A DNA stretch of 64,000 bases from Verrucomicrobiales bacterium. GTDB taxonomy: Bacteria; Verrucomicrobiota; Verrucomicrobiia; Limisphaerales; CAIMTB01. Under the pieces are notes generated by a model. The model searched no databases, was not told where the DNA came from, and saw only the letters and a program-made list of their open reading frames with translations. The stretch is from contig JAEUHG010000150.1 of assembly GCA_016795425.1 (NCBI GenBank), positions 1-64,000 on the forward strand, given 5' to 3'. Shown here in pieces: positions 43,704-53,091 of the stretch (within the stretch, counting starts at the first letter, position 1; each line of letters begins with the position of its first letter). Both the position numbers and the translations under genes were made by a program.

Positions 43704-44940
43704 CCTCTCCCGCCGCCGTTTCCTTCGACGATCGGCGACCGCCATGCTCCTCGCCGGTCTGCCGAAAGGCTGGGTGGGCACGGCTTATGCCGACGATTCG
43801 CCCGAACACCCGGAGATGCGGTTCGGCATCATCGCGCTGACCGACTGCTCACCGATCGTCATCGCCCACGAGAAGGGCCTCTTCAAGAAGCACGGCATCC
43901 AATCCACCGTCGCCAAAGGCGCGAATTGGGCCGCCATCCGCGATTCTCTCGCCAATGGCGACAACCAGGCCACCCACATGCTCATCGGCATGCCGATCGC
44001 GAGCACCATGGGCCTTTTGGGGTCGCCAAAGAAACCGATGGTCATCCCCTGGCTGCTGAACCGCAACGGCCAGGCCATCACTCTCAAGGCCGGCTGGAAG
44101 ACCAAGATCCAGGCCGACCCCAAAGCTCTTAAACCGATGGTCGACAAGGCCAAGTCCCTCGGCGAACCGCTCACGTTCGCCATGACGTTTCCACCCGGGA
44201 CCCACGCCATGTGGATGCGCTATTTCCTCGCCGCCGGCGGTATCCATCCCGACAAGGACGTCGCCCTGATCACCATCCCGCCGCCCCAGATGGTGGCCAA
44301 CATGAAGATTGGCAAGATGGACGGCTTCTGTGTCGGTGAACCCTGGAATGCGCGGGCCATCTCGGACGGCGTCGGGTTCACGTCGGTGACCACGCAAGAC
44401 TTGTGGAAAGATCATCCGGAGAAGGTCTGCGCGTTCACCGCTGAGTTCGCGGACAAGAATCCGCGCACCGTCAAAGCCGTTCTCAAGGCGCTGCACGAAG
44501 CGAGCGTCTGGCTCGATGATCTGGGGAACCGGCCCGAGCAGTGCGAAATCGTGTCGCGCCCCACCTACATCAACTGCGACAAGCAAATCCTGCTCGGCCG
44601 ACTCCTTGGCGACCTGGACTACGGGGATGGCCGAAAAATCAAGGACGAGTACCCCATGCATTTCAGCCGGCGGAACTGCAATTATCCGCAACTGAAATAC
44701 GGCGTCTGGTGGCTCACCCAGTTCCGCCGCTGGGGCATGGTGACGGGTGCCCCTGACTACCAGGGTATCGCCTCCCAGGTCCTGCGCCCCGACCTCTACG
44801 AGTCCGCGATGAAGGAGATGGGATTCGCCCATGACGGCCCTGACACGAAACCCGAAACGCTCTTTGACGGCCGCACGTTTGACCCCTCGAAACCCGAGGA
44901 ATACGCCAAGAGCTTCGAGGTGCACGGCCTCAAGGGTTGA
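43678..44940 (+). CDS. nrtA: ABC nitrate transporter, substrate-binding protein
   Basis: A 420-residue NrtA-type protein. A twin-arginine-like start, LSRRRFLRRSATAMLLAGLPK at residues 9-29, marks export by Tat. Family phrases are FGIIALTDCSPIVIAHEKGLF, WAAIRDSLANGDNQATHMLIGMPIAS in family form, NRNGQAITL, TFAMTFPPGTHAMWMRYFLAAGGI and IPPPQMVANMKIGKMDGFCVGEPWNAR. The protein binds nitrate or nitrite outside the inner membrane and hands it to the permease. It is a full-length member with a C-terminal extension (residues 330-420) like cyanobacterial NrtA. The start at 43678 lies inside the end of the preceding gene. Confidence 0.92.
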   Translation: MKSPLAPSNLSRRRFLRRSATAMLLAGLPKGWVGTAYADDSPEHPEMRFGIIALTDCSPIVIAHEKGLFKKHGIQSTVAKGANWAAIRDSLANGDNQATHMLIGMPIASTMGLLGSPKKPMVIPWLLNRNGQAITLKAGWKTKIQADPKALKPMVDKAKSLGEPLTFAMTFPPGTHAMWMRYFLAAGGIHPDKDVALITIPPPQMVANMKIGKMDGFCVGEPWNARAISDGVGFTSVTTQDLWKDHPEKVCAFTAEFADKNPRTVKAVLKALHEASVWLDDLGNRPEQCEIVSRPTYINCDKQILLGRLLGDLDYGDGRKIKDEYPMHFSRRNCNYPQLKYGVWWLTQFRRWGMVTGAPDYQGIASQVLRPDLYESAMKEMGFAHDGPDTKPETLFDGRTFDPSKPEEYAKSFEVHGLKG

Positions 44941-44986
44941 GTCTTTGACGCCTAGCCCGACGTCACCCCGCACACCCCGCACATTC

Positions 44987-45772
44987 ATGAAACGCTTCCG
45001 ACTCGATTGGTTGGTGCTTCCGGCCCTCGGCTTTGGTGCCGTGATCGCCTTCTGGTATTTCTCCAGTGCCACTTGGGCCAAGGAACTGCCCAACCCCACC
45101 AAGACCTGGCTCGCAAGCCGGGACTATGTATTGAAGCCCTTCGAGAAGCGGGGCGAGATGGACCAGGGAATCCTGAGGTTCACTTGGTACTCGCTGGTTC
45201 TCGTCACGAAGGGGTACCTGCTGGCGCTCGTGCTGGGGACACCCCTGGGCTTCTTCCTCGGGCTGTCCAAGACGTTCACCAAGACCTTCGATCCCATCAT
45301 CCAGATCCTCCGTCCCGTGTCGCCGCTCGCCTGGCTGCCTCTCGGCATCATTCTGTTCATGGGAGCCGGAAAATCCGCCTCCGAACTGGGCGCACTGTTC
45401 ACCATTGCCGTGTGCGCGATGTGGCCCACGGTCCTCAACACCGCCGTGGGCGTGCGCGCTGTCCCGCAGGACTATCTCAATGTGGCGCGCGTGCTAAAGC
45501 TCTCCCGCGCCAAGACACTTTGGAAGGTTCTCATTCCGGCGACGCTTCCCTACATGTTCACCGGATTCCGGCTCAGCCTTGGCATCGCCTGGTTGGTGAT
45601 CGTTGCCGCCGAGATGCTCACCGGCCGGCCCGGCATCGGTGGCTTTCTTTGGCAGGAATACAATGCCCTGGTCTACGAACACATCATCCTCTGCATTCTC
45701 ACCATCGGGATCGTTGGCTTCGTCCTCGACCGACTCATGAGCCTCATTGAACTCCGCTTCAAGACCGCCTGA
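44987..45772 (+). CDS. nrtB: ABC nitrate transporter, permease
   Basis: A 261-residue inner-membrane permease with about six hydrophobic segments (LVLPALGFGAVIAFWYF, LVLVTKGYLLALVLGTPLGFF, IIQILRPVSPLAWLPLGIILF, ALFTIAVCAMWPTVLNTAVGV, FRLSLGIAWLVIVAAEML, IILCILTIGIVGFVLDRLM). The coupling loop is NVARVLKLSRAKTLWKVLIPATLP near 165-188, the EAA-type motif that contacts the ATPase. It is of the NrtB/CmpB class. It lies 46 bases after nrtA and 18 before the first ATPase gene. Confidence 0.92.
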   Translation: MKRFRLDWLVLPALGFGAVIAFWYFSSATWAKELPNPTKTWLASRDYVLKPFEKRGEMDQGILRFTWYSLVLVTKGYLLALVLGTPLGFFLGLSKTFTKTFDPIIQILRPVSPLAWLPLGIILFMGAGKSASELGALFTIAVCAMWPTVLNTAVGVRAVPQDYLNVARVLKLSRAKTLWKVLIPATLPYMFTGFRLSLGIAWLVIVAAEMLTGRPGIGGFLWQEYNALVYEHIILCILTIGIVGFVLDRLMSLIELRFKTA

Positions 45773-45790
45773 ATCCTCACCGATCCCCGC

Positions 45791-46702
45791 ATGCCATTCC
45801 TCCAACTCAGCGACGTCTCCAAAGGCTACGGCGAAGGGCCGGGCCGCACCTCTGTGCTACGCGACATCTCCCTCACCATCGAAAAGGGAGAGTTCGTAGC
45901 CATCGTGGGTTACTCGGGTGTCGGCAAGACAACACTGATCAATCTGATCGCGGGACTTGCCCGCCCCGACAGCGGAACAGTGACGCTCAACGATCTCGAG
46001 ATCACGGAGCCCGGTCCGGATCGCGGCATTGTCTTCCAGAACTACTCACTGCTGCCCTGGCTGAATGTCGCCGAGAACATCCGCCTGGCGGTTGATCAGG
46101 TCTTTCCCAACTGGGCCGAGGCCAAGAAGTCCCGGCACGTGGATCACTACATCGCCATGGTCAACCTCACCCCGGCTCGCGACAAGAAACCCGCGGAGTT
46201 GAGCGGCGGCATGCGCCAGCGGGTCAGCGTCGCCCGCGCCCTCGCCATGGACCCCCAGATCCTGCTCCTCGACGAACCGTTGAGCGCGCTGGATGCGCTC
46301 ACCCGCGCCACACTCCAGGATGAAATCGGACGGATCTGGCAGGAGAATCGCAAGACCGTGGTCCTCATCACCAACGATCCCGACGAAGGCATCTACCTCG
46401 CCGACCGCATCATCCCCCTGAGCGCCGGACCCAATGCCACCCTCGGCCCCTCCCTCACCGTCGATATTCCGCGTCCCCGCGATCGTCGCGCCCTGAATCA
46501 CGACCCCCGCTTCAAGGACCTTCGACGCCAGATCTTCGCCTATATGCTCGAATCCCGCGCCGCCCAACGCGTCGCGGTCAGCCGCAAACTGGTCCTTCCC
46601 GATCTCGAGCCCGAGGACCTGGACCGTCCGCGCCCCAACGCCGGTCGCGTCGGCCCGATTCGGCGCGGCGAATGGAAGCGCGAAACCGTGGAGGTCCAAT
46701 GA
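45791..46702 (+). CDS. nrtC: ABC nitrate transporter, ATPase with altered H-loop
   Basis: A 303-residue ABC ATPase with Walker A GYSGVGKTT near 39-47, Q-loop VFQNYSLLPWL near 81, signature LSGGMRQRVS near 138, and Walker B ILLLDEPLSALDALTRA near 158. At the H-loop, where most ABC proteins have a His (THD), this one reads ITNDPDEGIYLADRI, so the switch His is replaced by Asn. The C-terminal 60 residues are a short extension rather than the substrate-binding domain of cyanobacterial NrtC. The stop overlaps the start of the second ATPase gene (ATGA). Confidence 0.88.
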   Translation: MPFLQLSDVSKGYGEGPGRTSVLRDISLTIEKGEFVAIVGYSGVGKTTLINLIAGLARPDSGTVTLNDLEITEPGPDRGIVFQNYSLLPWLNVAENIRLAVDQVFPNWAEAKKSRHVDHYIAMVNLTPARDKKPAELSGGMRQRVSVARALAMDPQILLLDEPLSALDALTRATLQDEIGRIWQENRKTVVLITNDPDEGIYLADRIIPLSAGPNATLGPSLTVDIPRPRDRRALNHDPRFKDLRRQIFAYMLESRAAQRVAVSRKLVLPDLEPEDLDRPRPNAGRVGPIRRGEWKRETVEVQ

Positions 46703-47607
46703 GCGATCACGTCGAGCTTTCCAATCTCACGAAAACCTACCCGACCCCCGGGGGGCCGGCGGTCATCGTGAAGAACTTCAACCTCCGCATCCGCCGTGGC
46801 GAATTCGTCTGCCTCATCGGGCATTCCGGGTGTGGGAAATCGACGGTGCTGTCGATGCTCGCCGGTCTCAACGAGATCTCCGAAGGCGGCATCGTCCTCG
46901 CCGGCCGCGAACTCACCGGGCCGGGTCCCGATCGCGGAGTGGTCTTTCAATCGCCGTCGCTGCTGCCGTGGCTGACCGCGTACGAGAATGTCATGCTCGG
47001 CGTCGATCAGGTGTTCTTTACCGCCAGCGCCGCCGAACGCCGCCAGATTGCCGAATACTATCTGACCGTCGTCGGCCTCGGTGATGCCATGGATAAACGT
47101 CCGGCCGCGCTGAGCCAGGGCATGCGCCAGCGGGTGGGCATCGCGCGCGCGTTCGCGCTCTCCCCCAAGATGCTGCTCCTGGACGAACCCTTCGGAATGC
47201 TCGACTCGCTCACCCGCATGGAACTCCAGCAGGTTCTGGTCGACCTCTGGAACCGGAATCACCTCACCGCCCTCATGGTGACCCACGACGTGGATGAGGC
47301 CCTCTTCCTCGCGGACCGCATCGTGATGATGACCAACGGACCCGAGGCCTTTGTGGGCGACATCCTCCACGTTCCCTTCCCTCGACCGCGCGACCGGCGG
47401 GTCCTCCTGGAGGATCCCGAATACTACCGGTTGCGCGAGGAACTCATCGAATTCCTGGAGGTCCGCGCCTACACCCTCAAGAATCAATCCCCGCCGCCGA
47501 GCCCACCCAGACCCGACGGCGCCGCCTCCCGGGAAGCCGCGCCCCGCTCTGCCGTGCCGATGGCGGCGCCTTGTCCCACGACTCCTTCCGTCCTTTCCGC
47601 TTCATGA
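46699..47607 (+). CDS. nrtD: ABC nitrate transporter, second ATPase
   Basis: A 302-residue ABC ATPase with Walker A GHSGCGKST, Q-loop VFQSPSLLPWL, signature LSQGMRQRVG, Walker B MLLLDEPFGMLDSLTR, and a normal H-loop VTHDVDEALFLADRI. It pairs with the preceding ATPase in a heterodimer expected to drive the importer. The last 35 residues are a Pro/Ala-rich tail (PPPSPPRPDG) without domain character, possibly an artefact of an open frame into the intergenic region, or a true tail. It overlaps the preceding gene by 4 bases. Confidence 0.9.
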   Translation: MSDHVELSNLTKTYPTPGGPAVIVKNFNLRIRRGEFVCLIGHSGCGKSTVLSMLAGLNEISEGGIVLAGRELTGPGPDRGVVFQSPSLLPWLTAYENVMLGVDQVFFTASAAERRQIAEYYLTVVGLGDAMDKRPAALSQGMRQRVGIARAFALSPKMLLLDEPFGMLDSLTRMELQQVLVDLWNRNHLTALMVTHDVDEALFLADRIVMMTNGPEAFVGDILHVPFPRPRDRRVLLEDPEYYRLREELIEFLEVRAYTLKNQSPPPSPPRPDGAASREAAPRSAVPMAAPCPTTPSVLSAS

Positions 47608-47659
47608 CGCATGTCAAGGAGCCTTCGCCTTCCCATCCTGTAAGCTGGTGCTGGCATAC

Positions 47660-49183
47660 ATGAAACCATCCTCATCACACGTCCCAAACCCCACCTCATC
47701 GGCCGCCCTTCTGGTGCTGGTGGCCGCCACCACAACTATCGCTCCCCAGGCGGTCGCCCAGTACGCCCCGCCTCCGCCCCCGGCGCCGTTCGCAGGATTC
47801 CTCAACGAGGCCATGCGCCGCGAGGACCCGTACATGAACGCCTGGGACATCGGCGGCTCCGCCCGCGTGAGGTACGAACTCAAGGACGGCAATGGCATCG
47901 CCGGAATTCCCGGGTCGCTCGATTTCCGGGAAAACAATACCGACAATCACAATGCCTATTTCATCGAGCGCCTGCGTTTCCGCATGGGTTACACCGATAC
48001 CTGGTGGAGCCTCTTCGCCGAAGGCCGCAGCAGCCTGGCTCAAGGCGATGAACGCTTCGCCTTTGCCGGCACCCCTCGCAGCAAAGGCGACGGCCCCGAG
48101 TCCGATACCCTCGACCTGCACCAGGCCTATTTCACCATCGGTAATCACAAGGAGTTTCCCCTGTCGCTCAAGGTCGGCCGACAGGAAATCATCTACGCCG
48201 ACGAACGGTTTATCGGCGCGTTCGCCTGGAACAACATCGGGCGCGTCTTCGATGCGGCCAAAGTCCGCTGGCAGAACAGCTGGTTCGCCGCCGATGTTTT
48301 CGCCTCCCGACCGGTCATTCCGGAGGACGACCACTTCAACGTGAGCAACGATTACGAGGGTTTCCTAGGCATCTATGCCACCTCGACCAAGGTCCCCAAG
48401 CATAACCTCGACGTCTTCCTGCTGTCGCGCAACGCGTCCGCCTCGGCCGCCACCGCTGTTCCCCAGCCGCAGGTACCTCTTCCCACCGCCCGCGATATCT
48501 ACAGCCTCGGCGTGCGACTCAAGTCCAAGCCCGGCGATTTTGGACCGTGGGATTACACGGTTGATGCCGTGGGCCAAATCGGGAACTACAAGGACACCCG
48601 CATCGCCGCCAACTCGGAACGGCTGGATCATCTGGCGTACGCCTTCGTTGCGCAGGGCGGCTACACCTTCAAGGACACCTTCGGCTCCCCGCGCATTGGA
48701 CTCGAATATGCCTACGGTTCCGGCGACGACGATCCTCGCGACGGCGACCATGGAACATTCGACAATCTCTATCCCACCAATCACAAGTTCTACGGGTATG
48801 CGGACTTCGTCTCGCTCCAGAACATCCATGACATTCGCGCGATCTTTCAGATCAAGCCGACGCCTCGCCTGAGCGTCGCCCTCGAAGGCCACGCCTTCTG
48901 GTTGGCCGATACCTCCGACAACTTTTACAACGTCGCCGGAGCGCCCCGCGGAGGCCTGGCATCGACCAACGGCCGTGGCTACGGCGTCAACCCGGCCAAC
49001 GACAGCTTCGTCGGCACCGAAATCGATCTCATCGCCGGTTACGCATTGACCCGGTACGCCCAGATCGAAGCCGGCTATTGCCACTTCTTCACCGGCTCTT
49101 ACATCAACGAAAGCCTCTCCGATCCGGCCTTCGGATCGAGTGACGCCGATTACTTCTACGCGCAGTTCAATCTGAATTTCTGA
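47660..49183 (+). CDS. Alginate-export-type outer-membrane beta-barrel (candidate nitrate porin)
   Basis: A 507-residue protein with a signal peptide ending near QAVAQ. Then come a Pro-rich linker and a barrel with alternating hydrophobic and polar strands typical of the Alginate_exp/AlgE-like family: RLRFRMGYTDTWWSLFAEGRS, LKVGRQEIIYADERFIGAFAWNN, LGVRLKSKPGDFG and VALEGHAFWLADTSDNFYN. It closes with YFYAQFNLNF, with the C-terminal Phe used by the barrel assembly machinery. In this family members take up or export small anions and sugars. Its place between transporter and reductase genes suggests passage of nitrate across the outer membrane; this is an inference. Confidence 0.85.
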   Translation: MKPSSSHVPNPTSSAALLVLVAATTTIAPQAVAQYAPPPPPAPFAGFLNEAMRREDPYMNAWDIGGSARVRYELKDGNGIAGIPGSLDFRENNTDNHNAYFIERLRFRMGYTDTWWSLFAEGRSSLAQGDERFAFAGTPRSKGDGPESDTLDLHQAYFTIGNHKEFPLSLKVGRQEIIYADERFIGAFAWNNIGRVFDAAKVRWQNSWFAADVFASRPVIPEDDHFNVSNDYEGFLGIYATSTKVPKHNLDVFLLSRNASASAATAVPQPQVPLPTARDIYSLGVRLKSKPGDFGPWDYTVDAVGQIGNYKDTRIAANSERLDHLAYAFVAQGGYTFKDTFGSPRIGLEYAYGSGDDDPRDGDHGTFDNLYPTNHKFYGYADFVSLQNIHDIRAIFQIKPTPRLSVALEGHAFWLADTSDNFYNVAGAPRGGLASTNGRGYGVNPANDSFVGTEIDLIAGYALTRYAQIEAGYCHFFTGSYINESLSDPAFGSSDADYFYAQFNLNF

Positions 49184-49207
49184 ACTGCCCGGCGAAGCCG
49201 CCGACGC

Positions 49208-50845
49208 ATGCCGCCCGCTGCCACACCATCCCACGAAGCGACCACTCTCATCGACGAACTCCTGGCCCAGGAGCGGAACCTCACCGCCGTCGATCGCTTC
49301 AGCCAGTGGCACGGGCGGCAGACCCCATCGAGCGACACGCGTCCCGCCTCCCGACTCTACCGAAGCCTCCTGCCGCTCCACGCGCCAGGCCCCGGGGAGC
49401 AATACGCCTTCGAGGTCGATCTCGACCGCTGTTCCGGTTGCAAGGCCTGCGTCACCGCATGCCATGCTCTGAACGGCCTCGAGGATGGGGAATCGTGGCG
49501 TTCGGTGGGCCTCCTCGTCGGTGCGCCGCCTCCCGCGTCCCCCGCACCGGCGCTTCTTCAGCACGTCACGGCCGCCTGTCATCACTGCCTGGAACCGGCA
49601 TGCCTCCACGGTTGTCCGGTGCTCGCCTACGAAAAGGACCCCGGCACGGGCATCGTTCGCCACCTCGACGACCAATGCATCGGATGCACCTACTGCATCA
49701 TGATGTGCCCCTACGAGGTGCCTCGCTTCTCCCAGCGCCTCGGTATTGTCCGCAAATGCGATCTCTGCAGTGAACGACTCGTGGCCGGTGAGGCTCCTGC
49801 CTGTGTCCAGGCCTGCCCCACCGAAGCCATACGGGTCACCCATGTCGCTGTTCGCGATGTCCGCGCTCGCCTCCTGCCCGCGCTGCCCGCGTCCTCGAAC
49901 CGATCGAAGATCAACCCGTTTCTGCCCTCCGCTCCTGATCCCATCCTCACTCTGCCCACCACCCGCTATTCCTCCGAACGCCTGGAGTTGGCGAGCATGC
50001 GATCGGTAGACCTCAGCCACGCCACACCTGCCCATGGCCATGCGCCCCTGGTCATCATGCTCGTTCTCTCTCAGGCCGCGGTCGGCGTGTTCTCCTGGCG
50101 GGCCTGGATGCCCTCGGCCACCCCAACCGCCACCGTCTGGCTCGGATTGGCGATGCTGGTGCTGGCTCTCGGCGCCAGCGTGCTCCACCTCGGACAACCG
50201 CGGCGTGCCTGGCGGGTGTTCCTCGGACTGCGACGCTCCTGGCTGAGCCGGGAAGCGATTCTCCTGGGGGCCCTGCTTCCGGCCGCGCTGGCCGCCACCG
50301 TGCTGTCGCCCGAGTCCGCCGCCGCTCCGCTTGCCGCCGGCCTGGCGGCGCTGCTCGGGTGGGCGTCCATCGGCGCCTCCACCATGGTCTACGCGGCCAC
50401 GGGGCGGCCATACTGGTCGGCAGCATGGACCGCATCGCGGTTCGTCGGCTGCACCCTGGCGCTCGGCAGCGGTCTGGTGGGAGCGCTGTCCCCGCTGCCC
50501 GATCCGTGGTTGCTGCTTTCCACCCTGGCGGGGCTGTTGGGCGCCGGACTTTCGCTCGCTCCGGACCTGATGCTGTGGACGCATCGGTGCTCGACTGCGA
50601 CCACCGCCCTCGCACGGACCGCCTTCCTTCTCTCCGGGAGGCTGCGGTTCCGCTGGCGGGCGCGACTCGGTCTTGCGGCCGCCGGCATGGTCGCCTTGAT
50701 CGCATCGTGGTTGGCGAGCCCTAACCATAGCGTAGAGCTTCGATGGATCGCCGTCGTCTGTCTCTTCGCGACGACTTTGCTGGAACGCCACCTCTTCTTC
50801 ACCGCGGCCTCACCCGACCGCATGCCCGGGAATGTGCCCGCATGA
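49208..50845 (+). CDS. Fused four-cluster ferredoxin and membrane-anchor subunit (DmsB-DmsC-like)
   Basis: A 545-residue fusion. Residues 70-205 carry four [4Fe-4S]-type cysteine sets in DmsB order: CSGCKACVTAC, CHHCLEPACLHGCP, CIGCTYCIMMCP and KCDLC...ACVQACP. From about 275 to 540 there are eight membrane helices of the DmsC type, ending LLERHLFF. DmsBC-type subunits carry electrons between quinol in the membrane and a molybdopterin subunit. The next gene, overlapping by 4 bases (ATGA), encodes the nitrate reductase. No twin-arginine signal is present on either, so the catalytic side should face the cytoplasm. Expected role: quinol-fed electron supply for NasA. Confidence 0.85.
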   Translation: MPPAATPSHEATTLIDELLAQERNLTAVDRFSQWHGRQTPSSDTRPASRLYRSLLPLHAPGPGEQYAFEVDLDRCSGCKACVTACHALNGLEDGESWRSVGLLVGAPPPASPAPALLQHVTAACHHCLEPACLHGCPVLAYEKDPGTGIVRHLDDQCIGCTYCIMMCPYEVPRFSQRLGIVRKCDLCSERLVAGEAPACVQACPTEAIRVTHVAVRDVRARLLPALPASSNRSKINPFLPSAPDPILTLPTTRYSSERLELASMRSVDLSHATPAHGHAPLVIMLVLSQAAVGVFSWRAWMPSATPTATVWLGLAMLVLALGASVLHLGQPRRAWRVFLGLRRSWLSREAILLGALLPAALAATVLSPESAAAPLAAGLAALLGWASIGASTMVYAATGRPYWSAAWTASRFVGCTLALGSGLVGALSPLPDPWLLLSTLAGLLGAGLSLAPDLMLWTHRCSTATTALARTAFLLSGRLRFRWRARLGLAAAGMVALIASWLASPNHSVELRWIAVVCLFATTLLERHLFFTAASPDRMPGNVPA

Positions 50846-53091
50846 GCCCCCACACCACCGATACTCCACCTTCGGCGGTGCGCCGCATTCTGCGACGGCG
50901 GCAAGGTCCCATGACCGAGGAATTGGCCCGCGTCGCCGGCGGTCCTGGTTTGGGCCAGCTTCCACGTCGCCTGGCTCCCAGTGGCATGGCGCAAGCGATC
51001 TGTGGCTTCTGCTCAACGGGCTGCAATTTGAAGCTGCATCTGAAGGACGGTGCCGCGGTCAATCTGTCGCCGGATCCGAACTATCCCGTAAACCTCGGCA
51101 TGGCGTGCCCCAAGGGTTGGGAATCGCTGGCCTGCCTTACCGCTTCCGACCGCGGCACCACGCCGTTGCTCCGCGCAACCGACGGGTCCCGTCGTCCCAT
51201 CGCATGGAGCGAGGCGGCCGACGTCTTCACCGCGCGCTTCAAAGACATTCAGCGTCGGCATGGTCCGGACTCCGTCGCCTGGTTGGGCACGGGCCAAATC
51301 ACCACCGAAGAACTGGCGTTCCTCGGCGCCTTGGGAAAGTTCGGCATGGGCTTTCGCCACGGGGACGGCAACACCCGCCAATGCATGGCCACTGCCGTCG
51401 CCGCCTACAAACAATCCTTCGGGTTTGATGCGCCACCCTTCACCTACGCCGACTTCGAAGCTTCGGACGTGATCGTTCTCGTCGGATCCAATCTCTGCAT
51501 CGCCCACCCGATTCTCTGGCAGCGGATCCAGCGGAATCCACACCGTCCCGAGATCCTGGTCGTTGACCCGCGTCGGACGGAGACCGCCATGGCGGCGAGC
51601 CAGCATTTGGCCATCCGCCCGAAATCTGACCTGGCGCTCCTGTACGGGATTGCGCATCTCCTCGTCGCGGCCGAACGCGTGGATCGCGAGTTCATCGCCG
51701 CCCACACGGTTGGCTTCCAGCAATTTCGGGACTTCATCCGGGCCTTTTCGCCCGATCGCGTCGCCTCCGAAACCGGGCTGACCGTGGGCCAGATCGTCCG
51801 GACTGCCGACACCATTGGTCGCGGGCGCGCGGTTAGCTTCTGGTGGACCATGGGGGTCAACCAGGGCCATCAAGCAACTCGAACCGCCCAGGCGATCATC
51901 AATCTGGCGTTATTGACGGGCAACATCGGCCGGCCCGGCACGGGCGCGAATTCCATCACAGGCCAATGCAACGCCATGGGCAGCCGGCTCTTCAGCAACA
52001 CCACCAATCTGCTCGGTGGCCGGCGCTTCCAGGATCCCGCCGATCGCAGCCACGTTGCCATGGCCTTGGGCATTCCCGAGGACCGCATTCCTCGCGACGA
52101 TTCATGGGCCTATGACCAGATCGTGGAAGGCATCCGACGAGGCGCCGTGAAAGGCCTCTGGATCGTGGCCACGAACGCCGCCCATTCGTGGATCCATCAA
52201 AAGGACTTTCGCGAGGTGCTGGCGCGCCTCGAGTTCCTGGTGGTGCAGGATATGTACTTCTCCACCGAGACAGCCGCCCTCGCGCACCTCTTTTTGCCCG
52301 CCGCCGGCTGGGCGGAAAAGGAAGGCACCTTCATCAACTCGGAACGACGCATCGGCTGGATCCAAAAAGCCGCCCGCCCCCCGGGGGACGCCCTCAGCGA
52401 CTTCAATATCTTTCGCCTGCTGGCCAACCACTGGGGCTGCGGCGACCTCTTCCGACAATGGAACTCCCCGGAGAGTGTTTTTCGCCTGCTTCAAGCCTGC
52501 TCCGCCGGACAACCCTGCGACATCACCGGCATCCGGGGTTACGCGCACCTCGCAGAGTCCGGCGGCATCCAATGGCCCTTTGCCGCGTCGCATACGCGCG
52601 ACCACCTCGCGGAGGACACCCACCCGCGCGAGCGGCGTCTGTTCACGGATGGGCGCTTCTTCACTCCCGATCAACGGGCTCGATTTCTCTTCGAAGATCC
52701 ATCACCCAGCCCAGAACCCCCGGACGCCGAGTACCCGTTCGTTCTGCTTACCGGCCGCGGCACCAGTGCCCAATGGCACACCCAAACGCGCACCGCCAAG
52801 TCCGCCCTGCTCCGGCAACTCTATCCCGATCGCTTGTATGTCGAGATCCATCCGGACGATGCGCGGCGCCTCAGCCTCATTTCGGGAGCGCCCACATGCG
52901 TGCAGTCCCGACGGGGTCAACTCACCGCCACGGCGTTCGTCACCGCGACCGTCCCACGCGGCCACGTTTTTCTCCCCATGCACTATCCTGAAGTGAACCA
53001 GCTCACCCTGCCCAACTTCGATCCCCATTCACGCCAGCCCGGCTACAAACACTGCGCCGTGGCGATCGCAGCGGTTCATCCCCAGCCATGA
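50842..53091 (+). CDS. nasA: Assimilatory nitrate reductase catalytic subunit
   Basis: A 749-residue molybdopterin enzyme. An N-terminal [4Fe-4S] set, Cys54, Cys57, Cys61 and Cys89 (C-x2-C-x3-C-x27-C), is followed by GMACPKGWESL. Near 180 GDGNTRQCMATAVAAYKQSFG carries the probable molybdenum Cys in RQCM. WWTMGVNQGHQATRTAQAIINLALLTGNIGRPGTG and the C-terminal LLTGRGTSAQWHT with YKHCAVAI follow. This fits the NasA/NapA group. No N-terminal extra domain or NADH-binding domain is present, so electrons must come from a partner. The ATG overlaps the preceding gene, and the stop overlaps the nirA start. Confidence 0.92.
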   Translation: MSPHTTDTPPSAVRRILRRRQGPMTEELARVAGGPGLGQLPRRLAPSGMAQAICGFCSTGCNLKLHLKDGAAVNLSPDPNYPVNLGMACPKGWESLACLTASDRGTTPLLRATDGSRRPIAWSEAADVFTARFKDIQRRHGPDSVAWLGTGQITTEELAFLGALGKFGMGFRHGDGNTRQCMATAVAAYKQSFGFDAPPFTYADFEASDVIVLVGSNLCIAHPILWQRIQRNPHRPEILVVDPRRTETAMAASQHLAIRPKSDLALLYGIAHLLVAAERVDREFIAAHTVGFQQFRDFIRAFSPDRVASETGLTVGQIVRTADTIGRGRAVSFWWTMGVNQGHQATRTAQAIINLALLTGNIGRPGTGANSITGQCNAMGSRLFSNTTNLLGGRRFQDPADRSHVAMALGIPEDRIPRDDSWAYDQIVEGIRRGAVKGLWIVATNAAHSWIHQKDFREVLARLEFLVVQDMYFSTETAALAHLFLPAAGWAEKEGTFINSERRIGWIQKAARPPGDALSDFNIFRLLANHWGCGDLFRQWNSPESVFRLLQACSAGQPCDITGIRGYAHLAESGGIQWPFAASHTRDHLAEDTHPRERRLFTDGRFFTPDQRARFLFEDPSPSPEPPDAEYPFVLLTGRGTSAQWHTQTRTAKSALLRQLYPDRLYVEIHPDDARRLSLISGAPTCVQSRRGQLTATAFVTATVPRGHVFLPMHYPEVNQLTLPNFDPHSRQPGYKHCAVAIAAVHPQP

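Noticed and set aside
48365..50791. An 808-codon open frame on the minus strand
   Set aside because: It is antisense to the barrel and DmsBC-like genes, is Arg/Gly-rich, and reflects high third-position GC rather than coding.
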